A DNA stretch of 64,000 bases from Linanthus parryae. Taxonomy: Eukaryota > Streptophyta > Magnoliopsida > Ericales > Polemoniaceae. Each line of letters begins with the position of its first letter. The first letter of the stretch is position 1. Under the pieces are notes generated by a model that saw only the letters and a list, made by a program, of their open reading frames with translations, had not been told where the DNA came from and did not search any database. The stretch is from NCBI GenBank assembly GCA_023055425.1, contig JALGPY010000001.1, forward strand, positions 73,154,994 through 73,218,993. Reading direction: 5' to 3'. Below are positions 54,698-64,000 of this stretch, in pieces. Made by a program: the position numbers and the translations under genes.

Positions 54698-55540
54698 ATG
54701 GCAAACAACTCATCGAGTTCATCACAGTGACTACGTTCTGTCCTTGAGAAGGACAAGCTTTCTAGAACCAACTTTCTAGACTGGTACAGGAACTTGAGAA
54801 TCATTCTCAAGCATGAAAAGAAATTGTACACTCTAGAGGAAGAAGTTCCTGAAGGTCCAGAAAATAATACCCCTGCAGCCCTAAAGGCGCATCAGAAGTT
54901 CGTTGACGATGTTAATGATGCGGCCTGCCTAATGCTGTGCACCATGTCCTCTGAGCTCCAGAAGCAACATCAGAACATGGTTGTGTTTGATATGATCATT
55001 CAGTTGAAGCATCTCTTCCAAGAGCAGGCTAGGGTTGAGAGGTATGAAGTTTCCAAGGCATTGTTCAAGTGTCATCTGTCAGAGGGAAACCCAGTGGGAC
55101 CTAATGTACTCTGAATGATCGCGTACTTGGGCAATCTCGAAAGACTGAGGTTTCCGGTGGGTCAAGATTTGGCCCATATCTTGTTTTGCAATTGTTGCCT
55201 GAGAGTTATGGACAGTTCATCATGAACTATAACATGAACGAGATCGTGAAACCTTTGCCATATTTACTCTTTATGTTGAGGACAGTTGAACAAAGCATCG
55301 ACAAGGGAAATGGCAATGCCATAATATGGTGCACAAATGAAAGGCAAAAGGTTTGATTCTACATCCAAAGGAAAAGGGAAGGCAGTTGCCAAATTCCAAG
55401 GAAGTTGCTTTTAAGCCTGTTGGTGGCGTTTCCAAGTGCGTGACTAAGGGTGATTGTCACTACTGCAGTCAGCCTGGACACTAGAAGAGGATTTGCCCAA
55501 AATATCAGGAGGATAAAAGGCTTGGAATAGTGATTACACC
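54698..55540 (+). pseudogene. Element D gag, broken
   Basis: The ATG at 54698 begins MANNSSSSSQ and meets TGA at codon 11. The frame then continues as SVLEKDKLSRTNFLDWYRNL, KKLYTLEEEVPEG, VNDAACLMLCTMSSELQKQH, LKHLFQEQARVERYEVSKA and KCHLSEGNPVGPNVL before a second stop at 55112 and frame changes. The knuckle near 55455-55500 reads CHYCSQPGH then a TAG in place of Trp. The matching gag in C is broken at different sites. Confidence 0.8.
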
Positions 55541-56935
55541 ACCACCAGGTATTTTTTTTTTATAGATGTCAATATCACTTTCTCTTCATCTTGGGTATTG
55601 GATAAATGTGGATCTCACATGTGTCGAAATGTACAAGATCTAAAGAGAAGTAGAATATTGGCTAAAGGGGAAATAGATATGGGCGATGGGAATGGAGCAA
55701 AGATTGCTGCATTGGTTGTAGGCGTGTACGAGCTGTCTCTACCTTCATGATTAGTTTTAGAATTAAATAATTGCTATTTTGTGTCTGCTATGAGCAGAAA
55801 CATTATTTATATTTCTTTTTTGGACAAGGAAAGTTTTGCTATTTCAATAAAGGACAATTGTTGCTCTATTTATTTTGATAGTATTCACTATTGTAGTGCA
55901 CAATTATTTAATGGATTATATATCCTTGATCTAAATATTCCTTTCTATTCCCACAAAAAAAAATATATTCCTTTCTATAACATAAATACCAAGAGGATTA
56001 AATGAATGATTTAAATCCTACTTATCTATGGAACTGTTGTTTAGGCCACATAAACGAGAAACGCGTCTCTAGACTCCATAAGGATGGATTCCTATACTAA
56101 TTTGATTTTGAATCATATGAGACATGTGGGGCTTGCATATTGGAAAAAATGACAAAGTCCCCTTCCAATAAGAAAGGAGAGAGGACTAGTGAGCAAATGG
56201 CGCTCGTGCATACTGATGGTTGTGGGCCATTTTTCACGCCTGCCAGGGGTGGTTACGTCTACTTCATCACGTTTACTGATGATTTCAGTAGATATGGATT
56301 CGTATACCTTATGAAGGACAAATCCGATCCTTTCAAAGGTTCAAATAATTCAAGAATGAAGTAGAGAAGCAACTTGGGAAAAGTATCAAGGCTCTACAAC
56401 CGGATCGTGGTGGAGAATACTTGAGCCAAGAGTTTGATGACTATCTTAAGAGTCTGGGATAATATCCCAACTCACTCCACACAGAACGCCACAATGGATT
56501 GGTGTCTCAGAGAGGAGGAACCCAACACTGTTAAACATGGTTTGATCTATGATGTGTCAAACTGATCTTCCATTATCATTTTGTGCCTACGCTCTATTGT
56601 GTGCAGCATCACCATTAATCGTGTTCCATCCAAATCAGTCATGAAACTTCTATATGAGATGTGGAGTGGGAGGCGTCTGACAGTGTCCTTCACGAAGATT
56701 TGGGGCTGCGATGTCTATGTAAAACATTTACAGTCATAAAATCTCGGGCCTAAGTCGGACAAGTGTTAGTTTGTGGGATACCCTAAGGAAACTAAGGGAT
56801 ATTACTTCTACAGTCAAACTGAGAACAAAGTGTTTGTTGCTCGGTCACACGTATTTCTAGAAAGAGAATTTGTCTCTAAAGAAGCAAGTGGGAGGACTAT
56901 AGAACCTAAATAAATTCAAGAACCGCAAACCACTG
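55541..56935 (+). pseudogene. Element D protease and integrase, broken
   Basis: The protease block (SSWVLDKCGSHM) lacks the Thr/Ser-Gly of the catalytic triad. 55781-56005 keeps MSRNIIYISFLDKESFAISI. Integrase blocks in 56140-56600 are HTDGCGPFFTPARGGYVYFI, PDRGGEYLSQEF and VSERR; WGCDVYVK and FVGYPKETKGYYFY follow to 56820. At least six stops or shifts occur. Confidence 0.75.
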
Positions 56936-56943
56936 ATCCTACT

Positions 56944-58080
56944 ATGGTACATGAACTGGAACCACAAAATGTTTTGGAGGAACCTGTTCAAGTAATACAA
57001 GAACTTCGTAGGTTGAGTAGAGTACGGCAGGAGCCAGAGAGGTATGGACTTCTCGTGACTAAGTCTGGCAACACATTGATCATAGATGATGAGCCTACTA
57101 CTTATGTACGGGCCATGAAGGGGCCAGACTCTCAGAAGTGGTGTGAAGCCATGGAATCCGAGATGTAATCCATGTATACCAACAAAGTATGGACTTTGGT
57201 GGAACCAGCCCATGGGGCGCCAACCATGGGGTACAAGTGGGTCTTCAAGAAGAAGACCGACATGGATGGTAATGTGATTACCTATAACAGCCAATTGGTG
57301 GCAAAACGATTCAGACAGTTTCATGGTATAGACTATGATGAAACCTTTTCACCAGTCGCAATGACCAAATCCATCCGAATCCTACTTGCTATTGTAGCTT
57401 AATACGACTATGAGATTTGACAGATGGATGTCAAAACACTGTTTCTGTATGGAAACCTCCTCGAGGATGTGTACATGACACAACGTGAGGGTTTTGTGGA
57501 TCCATAGCATGCAAATAAACTTTGTAAACTGCAACGATCCATTTATGGATTGAAGCAAGCTTCTAGGAATTGGAATCGAAATTTTGATGAAGCAGTCAAA
57601 TAGTTTGACTTCATCAAGAACGATGATGAGTCTTTTGTCTACAAGAAGGTTAGTGGGAGCTCTGTTGCTTTTCTAGTCTTGTAGGTGGATGACATATTAC
57701 TCATTGGAAATGACATTCCCATGCTGAAATCTGTGAAAGATTGGCTAGGAAAGTGTTTCTCAATGAAATACTTAGGTGAAGCATCGTATATACTTGGTAT
57801 CAAGATCTATAGAGATAGATCGAGGAAGATGCTAGGCCTAAGTCAAATGACATATATAGACAAGGTGTTGAATCGGTCCAACATGCAAGATTCCAAGAAG
57901 GGATTCTTGCCCATGTCACTTGGAATCACTCTTTCAAAGAATGATTGTCCTTCCAATGAGATTGAGAAGGACTGCATGATTCGGGTTCCGTATGCCTCGG
58001 CCATAGGATCCATCATGTACGCCATGTTATGTACTAGACCAGATGTGTCATATGTGTTGAGTATGACAAGAAGATATTAG
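56944..58080 (+). pseudogene. Element D reverse transcriptase, broken
   Basis: Blocks are GYKWVFKKKTDMDGNVITYN, FHGIDYDETFSPVAMTKSIR, QMDVKTLFLYGNLLEDVYMT and SIYGLKQASRNWN. The catalytic motif has a TAG at the Tyr codon, leaving VDDILLIGNDIP at 57685. The last 131-codon frame includes FSMKYLGEASYILGIKIYRD and ASAIGSIMYAMLCTRPDVSY. Confidence 0.8.
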
Positions 58081-58695
58081 TATAATTCAGGTGAGAGTCA
58101 CTGGATAGCGGTCAAGAACATCCTAAAGTACTTGAGAAGAACTAAGTATGCATTCTTGATCTATGGAGGGGAGGAAGAGTTGCTTGTACGGGTTACAAGG
58201 ATGCAAGCTTCCAAACTGACATAGATGATTTCAGATCGCAGTCGGGATTCGTGTATTGCCTGAAGCGAGGAGCTGTGAGCTGGAAGAGTTCCAAGCAAGA
58301 GACGGTCGCTGATTCTACAACTGAGGCTGAGTACATTGCTGCAGGTGACACATCAAAGAAAGCTGTTTGAATCGGGAAGTTCATTACTGAGATTGGTGTG
58401 GTTCCTAGCTTTGTGGATCCAATTGAGTTTTATTGTGATAACACAGGGGCGATCGCACAATCAAAGGAACCCATGTCACACCTGAAATCCAAACAAGTAC
58501 TCAGGAAGTTCCATCTTATTCGAGATATCATCGATAGAGGAGATGTGAAGATATGCAAGATTCCTATAGATGAGAATCTGTCAGATCCGCTTACGAAGCC
58601 GCTTGTTCAGCGCAAGCATAAAGGCACACTAGATCTATTGGCATACGAGATGCACCAGATTGGCTCTAGTGCAAGTGGGAGACTGTTGGAATAGA
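58081..58695 (+). pseudogene. Element D RNase H, broken
   Basis: Contains SWKSSKQETVADSTTEAEYI, then a TGA, then the 98-codon frame 58398-58694 with DPIEFYCDNTGAIAQSKEPM, HLIRDIIDRGDVKICKI and ENLSDPLTKPL. One frame change near 58180. Confidence 0.8.
58672..58683 (+). other. Polypurine tract of element D
   Basis: CAAGTGGGAGAC lies directly before the 3' LTR, overlapping the end of the RNase H frame. Confidence 0.8.
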
Positions 58696-60110
58696 TGCCT
58701 TAGAGGCAATATTTTTAGTATGAACATTACTTTTGGCTAGAATATTCATTGTATTATTTATGAAGATATTTAATATAATAAAGTCCTTATATTAGAAATG
58801 TGTTTGTTTATCTTAAATATCCCTAGTCAATTTTAGTGATTAATTGGACGATCAATTATAGACTCGTATGGGGTTGGATTGATATGGAGATATCACGATC
58901 CAACACATGGGTATGCATTACGAGTAATAGCATACTGGATTGACCCACAACGAGAAGGCTACATACAAGTTATGTAAAGTCACAAGTGCTTCTCGTAGTG
59001 ACAACGATATTGGCATCCTTAGACTTGAAGTCACTACATCCTCTAGTTGTGGAAGGTTGTGTTTTGACATCATCAAACGCTACACAGTAACTGACTAGTA
59101 ATAAAGGCGTTAGTTATACACAATAAGGAAGCAAGCTCATAGTTGATAGTGATAAAGATAGAATTTTTCTCTCCCACATAACGGGAGCAAATATCCATGG
59201 GCCACTCGAGGGATGGTTCTTATAGAATGTATGGCCAGACTCATCTGTAGGAAATAGTCCCACATAACGGGAGCAAATAGTCTTATCTGAATGGATAATA
59301 CTATTCCCAGGATCGAGAAACTATAGATTGGATATACGAGCGTGACTTTTATGTCTCGTGTCCAATCCGAACATATACACAATAAGGAAGCAAGCTCAAA
59401 GTAATGACTATTTCTATTAGTTGGGTGGCATGGATGTGTTGCTAGACACCGCTCCATGTTAGTAATAGTTACTACCAACTAAGTAGAAATCTATGGGGTC
59501 ACACGCCATAAGGATAAAACTAGACTTGGGAATTAATTAATATTATTAATTAATGGAACGATCGATACGCAACTACTTGCAGACTTAATAGGACTATTTT
59601 GCAACTTAGACTAATCTGTGTATAGATAGGATTAGGATAGAGGCTTTTATACAATTAACAAGGAGTCGTTGGACTATATAAATGACACTCCTAGCTTATT
59701 TCTACTAATAATTCTCATAACGTACATTGAGTAGGAGAGAAAAAGTAAGGAGACAGAGCACGACAAAGTCTCGGCCGAACCCAGACCCCGTCTGCCCCCT
59801 TCTACCCGCCGGCCAAAGAGGAAGAGGCCGATCCTCTTCTTTGGTCTCCGTTGTGTGATCTTCCTTCATCCTTCCTCTACCGGTTGCTAGCACAAAGGTG
59901 TGGAGGAATCTAGTTGTTCATCCTACGCGTGGACTAGCTATAGAGACGCAAACACAATTTTGCGTTTGAAGTCACCACTGGAGACAAACAAGGTAATTTG
60001 TTAATACTACTTTCACTATCATTATGATGTATCTTCCTGTGATCCTTGGTGGGTCTTGTGCGGATCTTATTTTTTTATTTCCGCTGCGTAAACCGTTACA
60101 AAACCCAACA
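58684..60110 (+). repeat. 3' LTR of element D
   Basis: 1427 bp, TGTTGGAATAGATG to AAAACCCAACA. Two patches are duplicated inside it: CACATAACGGGAGCAAAT at 59174 and 59262, and CACAATAAGGAAGCAAGCTC at 59119 and 59378. Confidence 0.9.
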
Positions 60111-60115
60111 CCTGC

Positions 60116-60574
60116 TTCTTCTGATCATCACTTCATCTTATTCATATCCTTTTTAATTCACAATCACGGACCATTAAGGACTTTGCCAACTCTCGCTATC
60201 AATGAGGAAGGGGAAAGTCACATAGTTGTAAGGTTTGGGATTGTCAATATCGAGAAACATTGGGGTTGGGTTGGGTTTTGGGGGGGGGGGGGGTTGGTAG
60301 TAATCATCAATTTTATTAGTCCAATGTGGGACAAACAACGACATCAAATTTTTCTAGAGAGAATTTCAATAATTCACCGACATATGTTGTATCAATAAGC
60401 TCATATAAAGAACGATGTGGTAACCATAATTACATAAAACTGTGAACAATATACCTCTATGCGTTAGAAACACAACTCTGTAGATCAATCGTGTAGCCTA
60501 TTCTCGACACACAATTTGTCAAGACTTGGGCTGTTGATGGCTTATATGACATGCTAAAAATTTTGAAGTGGGCC
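60116..60574. other. Spacer with no recognised feature
   Basis: A 13-base G run lies near 60280-60292. Frames here are short and unrecognised. Confidence 0.5.
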
Positions 60575-62838
60575 TGTAACACCCCGTATTTTTCCGAATA
60601 TTTTGACGTATTTTTCGTAAAATTTAAACAGCTATTTCTGAATTATATGACGAGTAGGGGAGGTAATTGTAATTTCTGATAATATTATATAGTGTTGTAG
60701 GGGGGTATATTTTGTCTTTTACGAAACTCGTAGTATTTGATACTTATATTTTGTCTTTATACTATACGTATTATTATACCGTATTTTATACTTATACCTA
60801 TACGTATTAATACCGTATTTTATACCCACATGTTTTAAAATTTTATTTTATAATACTTTTATATAATAATAATAATTATATTAATAATAATAATACTAAT
60901 TATAATAATAGTAAAAGAAAAGAAAAAAAAAATGTTTTTTTTTAACCTCTCCTGACTTTCTCCCATTCCCCAACAACAACCCAATCCCCAACAATTTCTC
61001 AACTCCCCAAACTCTCTCTCTCTCTCCCGTCACTTTCTCTCTTCCCCTCCCTCTATTTATTTTCCTCTCCCTCTCTTCTCTTCTTCGGGCAAAACCATCA
61101 CCCGACACCACCACAAGCCAGCACCCCCACCATCACAGCCAACTTCACCTCCCTCACTCTCCATCCACCTCTCTCTCCCCTGCCTCTTCTCTCTGGCCGA
61201 GAGAACCCACCTCCGGCACCAACACCTGCGAGACCACCACCATCATCAACCACCACCACTCCCGACGCCCTTACCACCATCCTCTGCCCAGCTCTCTTCC
61301 TCTCTCTGCCTTCCCTCCCATATGTCGAGCAACACCAGGAGAAGCAGCAGCAACAGCAGCGGCAGCCATAGCCGCTGCCACCGCCGAGAGACCCACCCCA
61401 ACCACGATCACCACCATCCCTCTATCTCTCTGATCTCTGCCCCTCTCCCCCTTCCCTCTGTCTTGTCGACGAGAAGCAGCAGCAACAGCAGCGGCAACCC
61501 ACTGCCGCTGCTACCACCGGAGAACCCGCCGGAGAAAACACCGACGGGAGCAACGACCGCCACCCTCACCACTCTCTGCCTTCTCCCTCATATCCCCCTG
61601 ACCTCTCTATCCTTCTCTGAACAACCACAGCAGCAGAAGAGGCCGCATAGCAGAGGCAGAGACGAAACTCCGGCGACCTCCATGGATTCCGGCGAGTTCT
61701 TCGCCGGAGTTCAACCATGACGACCCAAGACGCCAAATGGGTACCGTTGAACTCAGAAAAGCCCGACCTAGCTCCAGGAGGCCTCCATCGAAGCCAAGAA
61801 CGACCGGAGAACGCCCAGGCGAGCTCCAACTCCGGCGACCCCGACGGCGATCTTGACCCGTCTCGTTTCTTCACCGTTTCTCGCGATTTTTGGACTGGGT
61901 ATGCTTGAAATCTTCCCCTGAGTTGTTTTTAATAATCAAAATCAAGTTTTAAGGCCTCGAATCCACGTTTTAATCGGTTACTTTGAATATTCATGTTTAG
62001 GGGGTTAAAGTGTCATTTTCAGAAAGTTTTCAGGGGGTTATAATGTCGTTTCAGAAAATTAGGGGGAGGCAGTTGACATTTCAGAAACTTTTTGCAGTTT
62101 TTAATTTCAGATTTATTTATAAAATTAGTTTTTCTTTAATTTGATTAGCTTATTATTTATAAATTAATTTGGGGGTAAATATTATTAAATAAAATATGTT
62201 TTTGGGTTTATAAATAAAATAAATTGAATTTTGTCTTGAGAAAAATAAAAGGGGCTAGAAATAAATATAGGTTATATATTTGTTGAGATTGTATTAAGTT
62301 AGAAGCTCCGATTTGTAGATGGCGATTCCGTAGACGAGAACGAATTATAGGACGTGCTTGGATTTTTGGTAAGTTAATATGCCTAGCCTCGCGTGCCTTT
62401 CCTCCATTTCGCGTATCGCGTGAGTTATTTGTGAAATTACTGCCGTACTTGATTTATTTGAGTTGTTTGTTTGATTTGAAATACTCCTCTTTGTAGTCTC
62501 GTTTGAAATTGGTATCCAAATCTACATAACAATCCGAAAGTGTCGTTTCAGAAATGTTGAGGGCATGGACTATATTTTATATAAACTGCATTTGTATGAA
62601 CTAGGGGGTGAAAGTGTTATTTCGGAAAACTTGATGGCATGATTTGTCACTTATATAAACTGTGATGTGTGTGGGTTGGGGGTCAAAAGTGTTGATTTTG
62701 GAAAATGAGGGGCTATTTGTAGATTATATATTTTGTTTTATTAATAAAACTAGTAATTTTCTTTTATATAATACAGAAAGTTTATTATGTGTATATATAT
62801 ATACTACAATGTAATTTTTAATATTTATATCTATACAT

Positions 62839-62869
<31 letters not shown>

Positions 62870-64000
62870 TATCTTTTCAAATAATTGAGACAAGTTATTC
62901 TCTAGTTTGTTTTTACATTTTAATTTATTACTAAAAAAGGGGAATAAGTAAAAGATATTGTGTTTATATAATTATTTGTGAGAATACAATTGTGTTAGAT
63001 ATTCACTATATGTAAATATAATTTTGTGCATATAAAGTTTCAAATAATTATAAGTATTGGCATTGCTTTTAGTAACAAATAAAATTGATAGTTAAATATA
63101 TTTTTTTTCAATTAAAGAATAATAATAGGGAGGAGAATGGTTTTTATTGTGAAAACTAAGAAATAATTTCTTTAGAAAATACGTATATATATCGTCCACA
63201 ATATAAAGTTTGTCGATAAAAGTTATATTTCTTTATAATTACTAGTATCTATAATTACCATTTTTAAGGAAATACTTGTTAAATATTTTGAGTTTATTAC
63301 TCATAAGAATTAATTTCTTTCGTATCACTACTTAAGTATATACATAAGAGTTCAATTATTTCTTTTACCAATGAGTATATGGCTTCAAAAATTTTAATAA
63401 ATATTTGTTAACTAGCTAGAAGTATTGTTTTCAAGAAACAAGGATAAATTAGTTGGTCTCAATAGAAAATAGGATGCCTCGCTCCACCACTAGTCTTTAG
63501 GGGTATTTCACATCGGATATGTGCACTATATGGACTTTGGATGGATTAGAGACTATAAATTTGTAGGCAACGAGTTCATAGACGAAGGTTACGTCTATCA
63601 GTAGGAGCTAGTTCATGCTGTTTGCTATTCCTACTTGAGGTAAGTTATATGCTCGACTCTTCAGTCATCAAAATGAGTTTATCAAAGTATTTTCTGCTTA
63701 AATGATTTACTGTCGGACTATCAGAATATCCGTATGCTGAAAATCTGGAAATGATTCCTATCTTGAGACCAAGCAGTAGAGTTGGACTTTATCCCTTGAA
63801 TATTATGAAATATACTTTTGATTCACCATTACTTTATTTATTACTTCCTTGGAATTGTATCACCGGAATCGAGTGGAGGATCAACATTTTCATAAAAGTA
63901 CTTTTAAGACACTAAGAAACGTAAAGTGAAAGATAACTTGTACGAGTTGTTTTTGGTTCACAAATGATTAGACCACACGTTCTGGTCAGGGGATTTAGGG
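60575..64000 (+). repeat. Start of a very long chromovirus-type LTR, runs off the window
   Basis: TGTAACACCCCGTATTTTTC at 60575 is the standard opening of many plant Ty3/gypsy chromovirus LTRs. It is followed by an AT-rich U3, a pyrimidine/CA-rich leader with Ser/Pro-coding noise (61080-61720), words such as GGGGGTTAAAGTGTCATTTT-like repeats at 61990-62060 and 62610-62710, and AT-rich DNA to the edge. No primer site is seen by 64000, so the LTR exceeds 3.4 kb or is interrupted. No gene is supported. Confidence 0.6.
62837..62864. repeat. AC microsatellite
   Basis: About 13 AC units flanked by TATATATA words. Confidence 0.9.

Larger units (their letters stand above)
51603..60110 (+). mobile_element. 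Ty1/copia element D, full length, decayed
   Basis: 8508 bp with LTRs 51603-53005 and 58684-60110, primer site, long leader, gag, protease, integrase, reverse transcriptase, RNase H and polypurine tract. The target duplications CCTGC (51598-51602 and 60111-60115) are identical. It is a relative of C and O and lies in opposite orientation to C. Every gene has stops or shifts. Confidence 0.9.

Noticed and set aside
61322..61908. Ser/Pro/His-rich frame of 132 codons that could be taken for a host gene start
   Set aside because: It lies in the CA/CT-rich leader of a chromovirus-type LTR, has simple-repeat composition and no recognisable domain.

Overview
The window is a gene-free, AT-rich stretch of a flowering-plant nuclear genome, probably a eudicot. 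It is built almost entirely of nested transposable elements. The grounds are plant-type LTR retrotransposons of both superfamilies (Ty1/copia and Ty3/gypsy), tRNA-Asp and initiator-tRNA-Met primer sites, a PIF/Harbinger DNA transposon and a Mutator-type MITE. I see no rRNA, tRNA, CRISPR array, prokaryotic operon or host gene. Species cannot be told from the sequence.

Layout. 1-3161 (minus): 5' end of an Athila/Tat-type Ty3/gypsy element with a 2.2-kb LTR, tRNA-Asp primer site and an uninterrupted coding frame that runs off the left edge. 3162-4407: chromovirus-like LTR debris with a strongly C-poor strand. 4408-10804 (minus): Sirevirus-like Ty1/copia element 'B', deleted so that gag is fused in frame to reverse transcriptase, with a third ORF after pol; it sits inside a PIF/Harbinger transposase gene whose remainder occupies 10805-12918. 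13330-13741: MULE-type foldback MITE with a perfect 9-bp target duplication. 14031-27560 (plus): old copia element 'O', split by a gypsy LTR (14709-16272) and by a complete second Sirevirus-like element, 'S2' (17717-27487), which also has the third ORF.

About 28000-49110 (plus): decayed Ty3/gypsy element 'E'. Its LTR was entered by copia element 'C' (28661-45242, minus, target duplication ATTCT). C's integrase gene was later entered by a young 8.2-kb gag-only element 'G' (32585-40830, plus, target duplication CTCTC, LTRs about 98.7% identical). E also carries a solo LTR of the C family (47291-48692). 49130-50690 (minus): gag-protease remnant of another copia element 'F'. 51603-60110 (plus): copia element 'D', a relative of C and O, target duplication CCTGC. 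60575-64000: start of a very long chromovirus-type LTR.

The most interesting object is G. It has an intact 764-codon gag, no recognisable protease, integrase or reverse transcriptase, and an intact 450-codon ORF on the opposite strand. That antisense ORF has its own TATA-like box, an acceptor-like site just before the ATG and an AATAAA after the stop. It looks like a non-autonomous gag-bearing (TR-GAG-like) element carrying a second, antisense gene. The shared third ORF and the dispersed palindrome CAAAGCTTTG/CAAGGCCTTG in the two Sirevirus-like copies are the next most interesting signals. Outside G and the ORF at the left edge, nearly all coding sequence is broken by stops or frameshifts.
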